This document shows positions 35,162 to 43,604 of a stretch of DNA of 64,000 nt, in pieces. The DNA lies in NCBI RefSeq assembly GCF_014656055.1, contig NZ_BNBR01000006.1, forward strand, positions 186,001 through 250,000, given 5' to 3'. This stretch comes from Streptomyces griseosporeus (GTDB taxonomy: Bacteria > Actinomycetota > Actinomycetes > Streptomycetales > Streptomycetaceae). Every line of letters begins with the position of its first letter. Position 1 is the stretch's first letter. The notes beneath the pieces are model-generated. The model made no database searches. It worked only from the letters and a program-made list of their open reading frames with translations, and had not been told where the DNA came from. Both the position numbers and the translations under genes were made by a program.

Positions 35162-36067
35162 GACTGCTCTCCAGGAATTCTGCTCACGTGGGGTGCGGGC
35201 TCGCGGCTCGGCCGGCCGGGGCTGGGCGAGCACCACGGCGACGAGGACCGCGACGATTCCGGCCGTCTGTGGGGCGGAGAACGACTCGTCCTCGAAGGCG
35301 ATGCCGAGGACCGTGGCGACGACGGGGCTGCCGAGGGCCAGGAACGACACGGCGAGGGCGGGCAGTTGCTCGATGCCGCGGAACCACAGCGCGTAACTGA
35401 TCACCGCGCCGAGCACGATGAGGTAGGCGAACCCGAAGACGTTGGTCCCGGTGAGGGAGCCCGGCAGCCCTTCGACGGCCAGGGTGAAGGGCAGCGACAC
35501 GAGCCCGCCGGCCAGCAGCTGCCAGCCGGTGAAGGGCAGCAGCCCCACCCCTTCGGGGCGCCCCCAGCGCTTGGTGAAGGTGATGCCGGTGGCCATGCAG
35601 GCCGCTCCGCCGAGGCCCGCGGCCACACCGACGGTGTCCAGCGCCGCGGACCCCTTCGACACCAGCAGGACCACTCCGGCCGCGCCCAGGGCGCAGGCCA
35701 GCGCGTGGACCGGGCGGATCCTGTCGCCGATCAGCAGCGCGGCGAGGATCAGCACGATCATCGGCTGCACCGACATGATCATCGCCGCGACACCGCCGGG
35801 CAGGCGGTAGGCGGCGACGAACAGCAGCAGGTTGAACGCGCCGATGTTGAGCGTGCCGAGCACCAGGGAACGCCACAGCCACTCGCCTTTGGGCAGCACC
35901 CGGGAAACGAGCAGCAGAATGACGCCCGAGGGCAGTGCCCGCACGGTCGTGGCGAGCAAAGGCCGGTCCGGGGGCAGCCATTCGGCCGTCGCCAGATAAG
36001 TGCTCCCCCAGATCGCCGGCGCCAGCGCCGTCACGCCCGGGGTGAGGAATTGCCGGCCATGGTTCAT
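33923..36067 (-). CDS. EamA transporter joined in frame to MFS transporter (714 codons)
   Basis: One uninterrupted reading frame. Residues 1-300 are a complete ten-helix EamA/DMT exporter (IWGSTYLATAEWL, FTKRWGRPEGVGLLPFTGWQ). Residues 303-714 are a complete twelve-helix MFS drug-efflux protein of the DHA1 type (FLTTELMPVGLLTPLSESLD, GFASGVFWAIGVSMAMRI). The linker is RARTPREQNSWRAV. The MFS part has its own ATG at 35161 with TGGAGAG 7 bases before it, so both a fusion and a separate MFS protein may be made. In the frame one base off, a TGA lies just before the MFS start, so a single indel could have removed an EamA stop. A LysR gene diverges from it. Confidence 0.7.
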   Translation of the reverse strand: MNHGRQFLTPGVTALAPAIWGSTYLATAEWLPPDRPLLATTVRALPSGVILLLVSRVLPKGEWLWRSLVLGTLNIGAFNLLLFVAAYRLPGGVAAMIMSVQPMIVLILAALLIGDRIRPVHALACALGAAGVVLLVSKGSAALDTVGVAAGLGGAACMATGITFTKRWGRPEGVGLLPFTGWQLLAGGLVSLPFTLAVEGLPGSLTGTNVFGFAYLIVLGAVISYALWFRGIEQLPALAVSFLALGSPVVATVLGIAFEDESFSAPQTAGIVAVLVAVVLAQPRPAEPRARTPREQNSWRAVMSVQQRKRSSSAVRGWIGVAAITASLFVFLTTELMPVGLLTPLSESLDISVGTAGLMVTAQGVAAGLGVPFIVAWTRRVNRRLLLSALLAVLALGNLVTAVSPNYPLILATRLCMGFASGVFWAIGVSMAMRIVPERHASRAAAVVMSGISIATVVGIPLGTVVEAHTSWRTTFGIWAGLSLLVFLAVAAVIPSLPSQNAVSVREVFGLPVRNGQLRTVLLIVVFFVLGHFGAYTFVRPYLEDEAGAGSTFITVVLIIFGVGGAIGNFVAGYTAGRSLRGTFVVGLVGLLAALLLLRGIGDAESGAVAALVLWGLSFGAVQLSQVNMTLAAAPDTFEAAMSLNTMAYNTCIALGALFGGLFVDHTGVTSVIWFGVILAAASLLLRLATGWKQETPARPVPEDDQDDRLAPTA

Positions 36068-36245
36068 GGCACACAGGCCTCAGCTTCCGTCGGGGAAAAG
36101 CCGGTCCTTGGGGTCGAATTCACCCGCGGGTGAACCGGAAATCGCCGTCGCCCGGCTGGGAACGCTCACCATGCTGGCCCGGACCCTATTGATGAGTCCA
36201 ACACATGTTTGTCATCTCATTTATCGTGCGGCAAGATGGATCCCC

Positions 36246-37133
36246 ATGGAGCTGCAGCAGATGCGCTACGTGGTCGCGGTCGCCGAGACGAACAGCTTCA
36301 CCCGGGCCGCGGAGCGCTGCCTGGTCGTGCAGTCCGCGCTCAGCCACCAGATCGCCCGCCTGGAACAGGAGCTGGGGGCCAAGCTGTTCGAGCGCACCAC
36401 CCGCCGGGTGCGGCTCACTCCGGCCGGCGCGGCGTTCCTGCCGGCCGCCCGCCAATGCCTGGAGGCCGCCGAGCGCGCGGCCGCCGAGGTCGCCGCCGCC
36501 GTCGGGGAGGTCCGCGGGCGGCTCTCCGTGGGACTGATCCCGTCCGTCGCCGCCGTCGACATCCCGGGCGCGCTACGCGAGTACCGGCAGCGGTATCCGC
36601 AGGTGCGGGTCAGCCTCCGGGTGGGCGCGAGCGACGACCTGGTCGAGCAGGTCAAGCAGGGAACCGTCGAGGTGGCCTTCCTGGGACTGCCGACCACGGC
36701 ACGGCCGGAGGGCGTCAGCTACCGCGAACTCGCCCGCGACCGGCTCGTCGCCGTCGTCGCCCCCGACCACCCGCTGGCCGACGAACCGGAGATCGACCTG
36801 CGCAGGCTGTCCTCGGAGGTGTTCGTCGACCTGCCCGCGAAGACCGCCGGACGCGCCCAGTCGGACCTGGCCTTCTCCGCGGCCGGCCTGACCCGTGACG
36901 TGGCGTACGAGGTGACCAACGCGGACTTCCTGGCCCGGCTGGTCGGGCAGGGCCTCGGCGTGGCCATGCTGCCCGCCGCGTACGTCGCCCAGCTCGGCGG
37001 CGTCACCACCATCGAGGTGGTGGACGCTCCGGCCCGCGTCGAGTACATCATCTGGAGCCCGGGCAGCCGCACCCCCGCGGCCACCGCCTTCCTGCACGTC
37101 CTCGGCGTCCCCGACACCGAAGCCGCCTCATGA
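36246..37133 (+). CDS. LysR-family regulator
   Basis: A 295-residue LysR protein. The N-terminal helix-turn-helix is MELQQMRYVVAVAETNSFTRAAERCLVVQSALSHQIARLEQELGAKLFERTTRRVRLT. The effector domain starts near residue 92. It is divergent from the EamA-MFS gene with a 178-bp gap holding GATGAG...CTCAT-type inverted elements. LysR proteins usually act on the divergent gene in response to a small molecule. Confidence 0.9.
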   Translation: MELQQMRYVVAVAETNSFTRAAERCLVVQSALSHQIARLEQELGAKLFERTTRRVRLTPAGAAFLPAARQCLEAAERAAAEVAAAVGEVRGRLSVGLIPSVAAVDIPGALREYRQRYPQVRVSLRVGASDDLVEQVKQGTVEVAFLGLPTTARPEGVSYRELARDRLVAVVAPDHPLADEPEIDLRRLSSEVFVDLPAKTAGRAQSDLAFSAAGLTRDVAYEVTNADFLARLVGQGLGVAMLPAAYVAQLGGVTTIEVVDAPARVEYIIWSPGSRTPAATAFLHVLGVPDTEAAS

Positions 37134-37226
37134 GACGACCGGGATGCGGTGGCGCGACGCCGACGCCGCATCCCCTGACTCCCGTACCGGCAGGACCAGT
37201 TCGAGGGCCGCGTGCCCGAAACGACG

Positions 37227-37261
37227 AAGTCCCGCCCAGCTCGATGAGCTGGACGGGACTT
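37227..37261 (-). terminator. Strong hairpin terminator of the tRNA-Ala gene
   Basis: A 16-bp stem (37227-37242 with 37246-37261), with a single G-U wobble on the minus strand and a 3-base loop. It lies 9 bases past the 3' end of the minus-strand tRNA. It probably also ends the converging LysR transcript. Confidence 0.75.
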
Positions 37262-37270
37262 CTGTGTGCG

Positions 37271-37344
37271 TGGACCTGAGGGGATTTGAACCCCTGGCCC
37301 CCTCGATGCGAACGAGGTGCGCTACCGGACTGCGCCACAGGCCC
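37271..37344 (-). tRNA. tRNA-Ala(CGC)
   Basis: A 74-base cloverleaf on the minus strand: acceptor GGGCCTG/CAGGTCC with the G3-U70 pair that identifies alanine tRNAs, discriminator A, D-stem GCGC/GCGC, anticodon stem CCTCG/CGAGG with loop TTCGCAT (anticodon CGC, reads GCG), and T-stem AGGGG/CCCCT with loop TTCAAAT. CCA is not encoded. GCG is a common alanine codon in this GC-rich DNA. Confidence 0.95.
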
Positions 37345-37405
37345 TTGCAACGAGTGAAACTCTAGCATCCCGTCGGGCGTGCTCAAAAATCCGTATGAGG
37401 CGGGG

Positions 37406-38611
37406 TCACTCGTTGGCCGCGCGCGGCCGGTCCCCCTCCTCGTACTGGTCGAACAGGGGGGTGCGTCCGCGCTCACGGGCCCGGCGGGCGGAGGCCGCGC
37501 GGCGGGCGTCGCTGCGGGCGGGCGCCGCCGGCCTGTCCTCCGCGCCGGGCGCGGGCTCCTCCTCGGCGGCCTCGCCGTGCGCCGCGGCCTGCGCTTCCTG
37601 CTCCGGCGCGGCGGCGCTGGAGCGCGCCGAGCTCCACGCGTCGGGCGCCCCGAGGTCCACGTCCGCCGTCGCCCGCGGCGCGACCGGCGCGGTCACGTAC
37701 GTCGGCAGCGGAACCGGCACCGGCTCCCAGCTCTCCCCGTGTCCCGGCCGGCGCTGCCGCTCGCGCTGCTGGTCGACCCACTCGGCGTGGTCGGTCTGCT
37801 CTACGAGCGCCCGGCGGTCGGCGGCCAGGGCCGCCAGCCCCGGGTCGGTCTCCGGCTCGGCGCCTTCGTCCGGCTCCTCGGCGTCGGCGTGATCGTCGGC
37901 GTCCAGGGGCGTGCGCCGGCGCGGCTGGCGCTCCCGCAGCCGCTGTGCCGCGGCCTCGGCCCGGCGCCGGTCCATCTGAAAGGTGAACCGGCGGCGCTCC
38001 TGGCGGCGCAGATACGCGATGTACGCGCTGAGCAGGACCGCCGGCACACCGGGCGCCCACAGGAAGGCGAGCCCTCCGACGGCGGCGACGATCGCGCCGA
38101 GCGTGAAGGCGAGGAAGAGCACCACCGTGGTGCGCCTGCGACGGGCGAGGACCTTCGTGCGCCGGGCGCGCGCCGCGGCGGCCTGGGCCGAGGGCGTACG
38201 CCGGGGGCCCGGCACCCGCTCGTGGTCCGGGTCGGCCGCCGTGGGTCCGGGCGCCGGCGCGGCCGGCTGCTCCGGCTCGGGTCCGGGCTCGGCGCGCTCA
38301 CGGGTCCGCGCCTGGGGGGCGGGTTCCGGGGTGCGGGCCGGGGGCATGGCGAAGGCCCGGACGTCCACCGAGTCGGTGACGGCGTCCGGTGCGTCGGCGT
38401 CGTACTCCTCCTCCTCGGTGGAGCGCGCCCGCAGGTCCTTGGCGTACCGGCGCTCCATGGCCGCTCGTCCGGACAGCAACCGGATGGCCGTGCTGAAGCG
38501 TTCCGTCGGACGGGCCTCGTTCAGCTCGTCCTGCCTACGGAGCCACATCGGCACCAAGTAGGCGGCCCAGGCCCCGACAATGACTGCGTAGATGAGGCCG
38601 CTGCTGCTCAC
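37406..38611 (-). CDS. sepX: SepX/GlpR-like division membrane protein
   Basis: A 401-residue protein. The N-terminal helix is LIYAVIVGAWAAYLVPMWLRR, a long charged Pro/Ala/Glu-rich region follows, then two close helices (about 163-200: VVLFLAFTLGAIVAAVGGLAFLW, PAVLLSAYIAYL), and a long acidic, probably disordered tail. This layout fits SepX, reported as a Streptomyces septation protein, and GlpR, the membrane receptor of the gephyrin-like protein Glp in Corynebacterium. The glp gene lies 2 kb upstream in the same direction. GTG at 38611. Naming rests on architecture and context, not alignment. Confidence 0.75.
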   Translation of the reverse strand: MSSSGLIYAVIVGAWAAYLVPMWLRRQDELNEARPTERFSTAIRLLSGRAAMERRYAKDLRARSTEEEEYDADAPDAVTDSVDVRAFAMPPARTPEPAPQARTRERAEPGPEPEQPAAPAPGPTAADPDHERVPGPRRTPSAQAAAARARRTKVLARRRRTTVVLFLAFTLGAIVAAVGGLAFLWAPGVPAVLLSAYIAYLRRQERRRFTFQMDRRRAEAAAQRLRERQPRRRTPLDADDHADAEEPDEGAEPETDPGLAALAADRRALVEQTDHAEWVDQQRERQRRPGHGESWEPVPVPLPTYVTAPVAPRATADVDLGAPDAWSSARSSAAAPEQEAQAAAHGEAAEEEPAPGAEDRPAAPARSDARRAASARRARERGRTPLFDQYEEGDRPRAANE

Positions 38612-38783
38612 GTCTCACACGGTAGAGGGGTTTGCGTGAGGCCATCCGCCAATTGGGCCGGTGTGTCGCACGATCTGGCTGATATTTCGAACTTTTTTTG
38701 TGACCGATCCGATCAGCAGCCCACCGGAGGGCGAATTTCCCGGCCCCCAGCCGGTCATGCGACGATCAATTTCGAACATTTAT

Positions 38784-39407
38784 TCAATTTCCGGGGCGGC
38801 CGGGATTCCCCGCGCCCTGCGACCGCGCCCGCCGCCAGCGGTTGAGCAGCCCGTCCGGCACCTCCTCCGCGGTCAGCGCGAACACCAGGTGGTCCCGCCA
38901 GGCGCCGTCGATGTGAAGATAGCGGGGCCGCAGGCCCTCCTCACGGAATCCCAGTTTCTCCACGACGCGGCGGCTGGGCCGGTTCTCCGGGCGAATGCAC
39001 ACCTCGACGCGGTGCAGCCCCACGGTACGGAAACAGTGGTCCACCGCGAGCGCCACGGCCGTCGGCATCACCCCGCGGCCCGCCACCGCCTCGTCCACCC
39101 AGTAACCGACGTGTCCGGAACACATGGAACCCCAGGTGATCCCGGCGACGGTGAGCTGCCCGACCAGCTGCCCCTGGTACTCGATGACGAAGGGCAGCAT
39201 CCGGCCCGCGTTCGCCTCGTGCCGCAGATGGCGCACCATCTGGCGGTAGGTCGGCCGGTGCGCGATCGGGCCGCTCGGCGTGGGCGGCGGGATCGTCGCC
39301 TCCCACGGCCGGAGCCAGTCCCGGTTGCGCCGGTTGACCTCGCGCCAGACCCGCTGGTCGCGCATCTTTATCGGCCGCAGGACGACCTCGCCCTCGGCGA
39401 GCACCAC
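38784..39407 (-). CDS. rimJ: RimJ-type N-acetyltransferase
   Basis: A 207-residue GNAT: VVLRPIKMRDQRVWREVNRRNRDWLRPWEAT is the RimJ/RimL N-terminus, GYWVDEAVAGRGVMPTAVALAVD the acetyl-CoA site, and IRPENRPSRRVVEKLGFREEG motif B. It acetylates N-termini of ribosomal proteins or similar. GTG at 39407 (or 39404) is assumed; there is no Shine-Dalgarno site, and the mog stop is 18 bases upstream, so it may depend on coupling. A CTG at 39428, overlapping mog, is a possible longer start. Confidence 0.85.
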   Translation of the reverse strand: MVLAEGEVVLRPIKMRDQRVWREVNRRNRDWLRPWEATIPPPTPSGPIAHRPTYRQMVRHLRHEANAGRMLPFVIEYQGQLVGQLTVAGITWGSMCSGHVGYWVDEAVAGRGVMPTAVALAVDHCFRTVGLHRVEVCIRPENRPSRRVVEKLGFREEGLRPRYLHIDGAWRDHLVFALTAEEVPDGLLNRWRRARSQGAGNPGRPGN

Positions 39408-39424
39408 GGGCCAGGACGGGCTGT

Positions 39425-39931
39425 TCAGCTCGCACCCCCACTGCCGGCGCCGGGTCTCGGGTGATCGCCGCCGCGGATCTGGTCGACGGCGTGCACCAGC
39501 AGGGCCTGAAGAACGGCCAGGCCGTCCTTCACCCCGCCGCTCGAACCCGGCAGATTGACGATCAGCGTGCTCCCGGCGACCCCGGCGAGGCCCCGGGAGA
39601 GGGCCGCGGTGGGCACCTTCTCCCGTCCGTACGCCCGGATCGCCTCGGCGATGCCCGGCACCTCCCGGTCGAGCACCGCGCGGGTGGCCTCCGGGGTGCG
39701 GTCGGTGGGCGAGATGCCCGTGCCGCCGGTGGTGACGATCACGTCGTACCCCGCGTCCACGCCGGCGCGCAGCGCGGCCTGGACCGGGTCGCCGTCGGGC
39801 ACGATCTGCGGGCCGTCCACCGCGAAGCCGAAGCCCTTCAGGCCGTCGGCGACCAGCGGGCCGCCCTTGTCCTCGTAGACCCCGGCGGCGGCCCGGTTGG
39901 AGGCGGTGACGACCAGCGCTCGGTAGCTCAT
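39425..39931 (-). CDS. mog: Molybdopterin adenylyltransferase (MogA/MoaB family)
   Basis: A 168-residue protein with the MoCF_biosynth fold: [45 protein letters not shown] and [14 protein letters not shown]. It activates molybdopterin by AMP transfer before metal insertion. ATG at 39931 overlaps the moaC stop (ATGA). It clusters with moaC and glp (moeA-like). Confidence 0.9.
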   Translation of the reverse strand: MSYRALVVTASNRAAAGVYEDKGGPLVADGLKGFGFAVDGPQIVPDGDPVQAALRAGVDAGYDVIVTTGGTGISPTDRTPEATRAVLDREVPGIAEAIRAYGREKVPTAALSRGLAGVAGSTLIVNLPGSSGGVKDGLAVLQALLVHAVDQIRGGDHPRPGAGSGGAS

Positions 39932-40440
39932 GCCCGGCTCCAGTCGCCCGACTTGCCGCCCGTCTTCTCCTCCACCCGTACGTCCGTGATGACCGCTCCC
40001 TTGTCGACCGCCTTCACCATGTCGATCACGGTGAGCGCGGCGACGGAGACCGCGGTGAGCGCCTCCATCTCCACGCCCGTGCGGTCCGTCGTCTTCACCG
40101 TGGCCAGGATCTCCACGGCGTCGTCCGCGACCGACAGGTCCAGTTTCACACCGGACAGGGCGAGCGGGTGGCACAGCGGGATCAGGTCCGGGGTGCGCTT
40201 GGCGCCCATGATGCCCGCGATCCGCGCGGTGGCCAGGGCGTCCCCCTTGGGGACCCCCTCACCGCGCAGCAGCTCCACCACGCGCGGCGAGACGAGGACG
40301 CGTCCGCTGGCACGGGCCGTGCGGGCGGTCACGTCCTTCTCCGACACGTCGACCATGCGGGCCGCGCCCGCCTCGTCGATGTGGGTCAGGCGGTCCTGCG
40401 CAGGGGATCCGGGGGTCGTCCCCCGGTAAGGCTCAGTCAT
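39928..40440 (-). CDS. moaC: Cyclic pyranopterin monophosphate synthase MoaC
   Basis: A 170-residue MoaC. Motifs are [42 protein letters not shown] with the catalytic His, and [31 protein letters not shown]. It completes the rearrangement of GTP to cyclic pyranopterin with MoaA, which is not in this window. ATG at 40440. It forms a unit with mog. Confidence 0.92.
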   Translation of the reverse strand: MTEPYRGTTPGSPAQDRLTHIDEAGAARMVDVSEKDVTARTARASGRVLVSPRVVELLRGEGVPKGDALATARIAGIMGAKRTPDLIPLCHPLALSGVKLDLSVADDAVEILATVKTTDRTGVEMEALTAVSVAALTVIDMVKAVDKGAVITDVRVEEKTGGKSGDWSRA

Positions 40441-40586
40441 GCTCGTACGGCGCTCCCGGTCCGGGCCCGGTGCGGTGCGGCGCGCGGGCCTGTTGTGCGC
40501 GACACGGTACCTCCCGGCAGGCCCCGGCAGGGGTCCGGGACCCGGCGTCCCGGCATCCGGGCACCGCCCACCCGCGCGTGGGGCGC

Positions 40587-41909
40587 TCAGCCGAGCAGGA
40601 CGACCTCGACCTCGGCGCCGGGCTCGACGGTCTCCGCGTCCTCGGGGACGACGATCAGCGCGTCGGCCTGCGCGAGCGCGGCCACCAGGTGCGAGCCGGT
40701 GCCGCCGACCGGGGAGACCGCGCCGTCGGCGTACGCCCCGCGCAGGAACTGGCGGCGGCCCTTGGGCGAGGACAGCGCCCTGTCCGCGCGCAGGGTCGCC
40801 CGCCGCGTCGGCCGGTGCACGTCCGTCAGCCCCATCAGGGTGCGGATCGCGGGACGGACGAACAGCTCGAAGGAGACGTACGACGACACCGGGTTGCCCG
40901 GCAGCGCGAGCAGCGGGGTGTGGTCGGGGCCGATGGAGCCGAAGCCCTGCGGCTTGCCCGGCTGCATGGCGAGCTTGCGGAACTCCACGCCGCTGCCGGG
41001 CTCGTCCTCGTCGCCGACGTACGACAGCGCCTCCTTGACGACGTCGTACGCCCCGACGCTCACCCCGCCCGTGGTGACCAGCAGGTCCGCGCGGATCAGC
41101 TGGTCCTCGATGGTGGAGCGCAGCGTCTCGGCGTCGTCGGCGACCGCGCCCACGCGGTAGGCGAGGGCGCCGGCGTCGCGGGCGGCGGCGGTGAGGGCGA
41201 AGCTGTTGGAGTCGTAGATCTGACCGCTGCCCAGTTCTTCGCCCGGCTGGACGAGTTCGCTGCCGGTGGAGAGCACCACCACGCGCGGGCGCGGGCGGAC
41301 GCGGACCGTGCCGCGGCCGATCGCCGCGAGGAGGGCGATCTGCGGCGGGCCGAGCACGGTGCCCGCCTCCAGGGCGCGGTCGCCGGCCTTCACGTCGCTG
41401 CCCTTCGCGCGCACGTGCGCGCGTGCCTCGGCCGGCCGGTGCACGCGCACCTGGCCGGACGCGCCCTCCGGCGCGAGCGCACGGGCGCGCATCCCGCTCA
41501 CCGGGCCCTCGCCGAGCCCGCCGTCGGTCCACTCGACGGGCACGACGGTCTCCGCGCCGGGCGGCAGCGGGGCGCCGGTCATGATGCGGGCGGCCTGGCC
41601 GGGGCCGACGTGCAGCAGGTCGGCCTGGCCGGCGGCGACGTCCCCGACGACCTCCAGGACCGCCGGGAACTCCTCGCTCGCGCCCGCGACATCCGCGACC
41701 CGCACCGCGTAGCCGTCCATCGAGCTGTTGTCGAACGGCGGCAGCGAGACCGGGACGGTGACGTCCTCCACCAGCACGCACCCCTGCGCGTCGAGCAGTT
41801 GGAGCTCGATGGGCTCCAGGGGGCGGACGGTGGCGAGGATGTCCTCCAGGTGCTCGTCCACCGACCACAGGTGGTCCTGGCCGGTGGTGCGGGGCGCGGC
41901 GCTGCTCAA
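40587..41909 (-). CDS. glp: Gephyrin-like molybdotransferase Glp (MoeA family)
   Basis: A 440-residue MoeA/gephyrin-E-type protein: [86 protein letters not shown] and a C-terminal beta-barrel ending VEVVLLG. MoeA proteins insert molybdate. In Corynebacterium a gephyrin-like Glp has been shown to bind FtsZ and the membrane receptor GlpR, whose counterpart here is sepX. The start is TTG at 41909 with a GGAG-type site upstream, 5 bp after the galU stop. Confidence 0.88.
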   Translation of the reverse strand: MSSAAPRTTGQDHLWSVDEHLEDILATVRPLEPIELQLLDAQGCVLVEDVTVPVSLPPFDNSSMDGYAVRVADVAGASEEFPAVLEVVGDVAAGQADLLHVGPGQAARIMTGAPLPPGAETVVPVEWTDGGLGEGPVSGMRARALAPEGASGQVRVHRPAEARAHVRAKGSDVKAGDRALEAGTVLGPPQIALLAAIGRGTVRVRPRPRVVVLSTGSELVQPGEELGSGQIYDSNSFALTAAARDAGALAYRVGAVADDAETLRSTIEDQLIRADLLVTTGGVSVGAYDVVKEALSYVGDEDEPGSGVEFRKLAMQPGKPQGFGSIGPDHTPLLALPGNPVSSYVSFELFVRPAIRTLMGLTDVHRPTRRATLRADRALSSPKGRRQFLRGAYADGAVSPVGGTGSHLVAALAQADALIVVPEDAETVEPGAEVEVVLLG

Positions 41910-41914
41910 GGTGG

Positions 41915-42817
41915 CTACATCTCCTCGGTGACGTAACTGCGAAGCCAGGTCCGGAAGTCCGGGCCCAGGTCTTCACGTTCGCACGCGAGTCTGACAATGG
42001 CACGCAGATAGTCGCCGCGGTCGCCGGTGTCATAGCGGCGGCCCTTGAAGACGACGCCGTGCACCGGTCCGCCGACCTTCTCGTCCTCCGCGAGCTGCTG
42101 CAGGGCGTCGGTGAGCTGGATCTCGCCGCCGCGGCCCGGCTCGGTCCGCCGCAGTATGTCGAAGACGTGCGGGTCGAGGACGTACCGGCCGATGATGGCG
42201 TAGTTGGACGGGGCGTCGGCCGGGTCGGGCTTCTCGACCAGCCCGCTCACCTTGACGACGTCGCTGTCCTCGGTCTCCTCCACGGCCGCGCAGCCGTAGA
42301 GGTGGATCTGCTCGGGGGCGACCTCCATGAGCGCGACGACGCTGCCGCCGTACTGCTCCTGGACCTCGATCATCCGCTGGAGCAGCGGGTCGCGCGGGTC
42401 GATGAGGTCGTCGCCGAGCAGCACGGCGAACGGCTCGTTGCCGACGTGCGGCGCCGCGCACAGGACGGCGTGGCCGAGGCCCCTGGGGTCGCCCTGCCGC
42501 ACGTAGTGCATGGTCGCGAGGTCGCTGGACTCCTGCACCTTGGCCAGTCGCTCCGCGTCGCCCTTCTTCTCCAGGGCGGACTCGAGCTCGTAGTTGCGGT
42601 CGAAGTGGTCCTCCAGCGGGCGCTTGTTGCGGCCCGTGATCATGAGGACGTCGTCGAGGCCGGCGGACACGGCCTCTTCGACCACGTACTGGATCGCCGG
42701 CTTGTCCACGACCGGCAGCATCTCCTTGGGCGTGGCCTTGGTGGCCGGCAGGAACCGGGTGCCGAGGCCTGCTGCCGGGATGACAGCCTTGCTGATCCTG
42801 GGGTGCGACTGGGTCAT
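41915..42817 (-). CDS. galU: UTP-glucose-1-phosphate uridylyltransferase
   Basis: A 300-residue nucleotidyltransferase: [93 protein letters not shown] and [17 protein letters not shown]. It makes UDP-glucose for envelope sugars and trehalose. ATG at 42817. It heads the minus-strand run galU-glp-moaC-mog-rimJ-sepX. The divergent folate gene shares a 94-bp promoter region with a palindrome. Confidence 0.94.
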   Translation of the reverse strand: MTQSHPRISKAVIPAAGLGTRFLPATKATPKEMLPVVDKPAIQYVVEEAVSAGLDDVLMITGRNKRPLEDHFDRNYELESALEKKGDAERLAKVQESSDLATMHYVRQGDPRGLGHAVLCAAPHVGNEPFAVLLGDDLIDPRDPLLQRMIEVQEQYGGSVVALMEVAPEQIHLYGCAAVEETEDSDVVKVSGLVEKPDPADAPSNYAIIGRYVLDPHVFDILRRTEPGRGGEIQLTDALQQLAEDEKVGGPVHGVVFKGRRYDTGDRGDYLRAIVRLACEREDLGPDFRTWLRSYVTEEM

Positions 42818-42873
42818 GCCCGCCACCTTATCCGGTGACCCTGAGGGGTTTACGCCCCTCCGGGACCATAGTC

Positions 42874-42885
42874 GCTCATATGAGC
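42874..42885. promoter_or_regulatory. 12-bp perfect palindrome between galU and the folate gene
   Basis: GCTCATATGAGC, perfect, 57 bp before the galU start and 26 bp before the cyclo-ligase start. A nearby hairpin-forming GAGGGG-6-CCCCTC is at 42843-42860. Probable regulator binding site; the regulator is unknown. Confidence 0.4.
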
Positions 42886-42911
42886 ATACTGAAGCGGTAC
42901 GGGAGCCAGGA

Positions 42912-43529
42912 GTGAACGAAAAGGACCCTGCGGCCGGTCCCGGCAAGCGGACACTGCGGCGGGACTTCCTCGCGGTGCGCAACGCGCTGCCCGCCTCCGA
43001 CCTGCGGGAAGCGGCCGGGGCGCTGGCCCGGCGGGCGCTGGAGCTGCCCGAGCTGGCGCGGGCGCGCACGGTGGCGGCGTACGTCTCCGTGGGGAGTGAA
43101 CCGGGCACCCTCGCGCTGCTTGACGCGCTGCGCGCGCGGGGCGTGCGCGTCCTGCTGCCCGCGCTGCTGCCGGACAACGACCTGGACTGGGGCGAGTACA
43201 CCGGCCCCGGCTCCCTCGCGCGGGTGCAGCACGGCGGGAAGATGGCGCTGTTCGAGCCGGCCGGCGAGCGCCTGGGCCCGGAGGCCGTCACCTCCGCGGA
43301 CGTCGTGCTGCTGCCGGGGGTCGCCGTCGACGCGCGCGGCATGCGGCTGGGGCGTGGCGGCGGCTCGTACGACCGGGTCCTCGCCCGCCTGGACCGCGCG
43401 GGCGCGCACCCCGCGCTGGTGGTGCTCCTGTACGACACCGAGGTCGTCGCGAGCCTCCCGGAGGAGGCGCACGACCGGCCGGTCCACGCGGTGGTGACGC
43501 CGTCCGGGGTGCACCGCTTCCCCCGCTGA
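42912..43529 (+). CDS. 5-formyltetrahydrofolate cyclo-ligase
   Basis: A 205-residue protein: KRTLRRDFLAVRNALP, RVLLPALLPDNDLDWGEY, LLPGVAVDARGMRLGRGGGSYDRVLARL with the glycine-rich nucleotide site, and HDRPVHAVVTPSGVHRF. It converts 5-formyl-THF to 5,10-methenyl-THF with ATP. GTG at 42912 has GGGAG 6 bases upstream. It is divergent from galU. Confidence 0.92.
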   Translation: MNEKDPAAGPGKRTLRRDFLAVRNALPASDLREAAGALARRALELPELARARTVAAYVSVGSEPGTLALLDALRARGVRVLLPALLPDNDLDWGEYTGPGSLARVQHGGKMALFEPAGERLGPEAVTSADVVLLPGVAVDARGMRLGRGGGSYDRVLARLDRAGAHPALVVLLYDTEVVASLPEEAHDRPVHAVVTPSGVHRFPR

Positions 43530-43561
43530 AGCGGAGCCAGAAGCCGCCCCGGTACGGCGAA

Positions 43562-43588
43562 GGGGCCCGCACGCGCGCGTGGGGCCCC
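43562..43588. terminator. Hairpin between the cyclo-ligase and acylase genes
   Basis: GGGGCCC and GGGCCCC arms flank a CACG/CGTG inner pair in a tight hairpin (43562-43588) between two converging stop codons. Probable bidirectional terminator. Confidence 0.65.
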
Positions 43589-43604
43589 TCCGGTCAGCGT
43601 CGGC

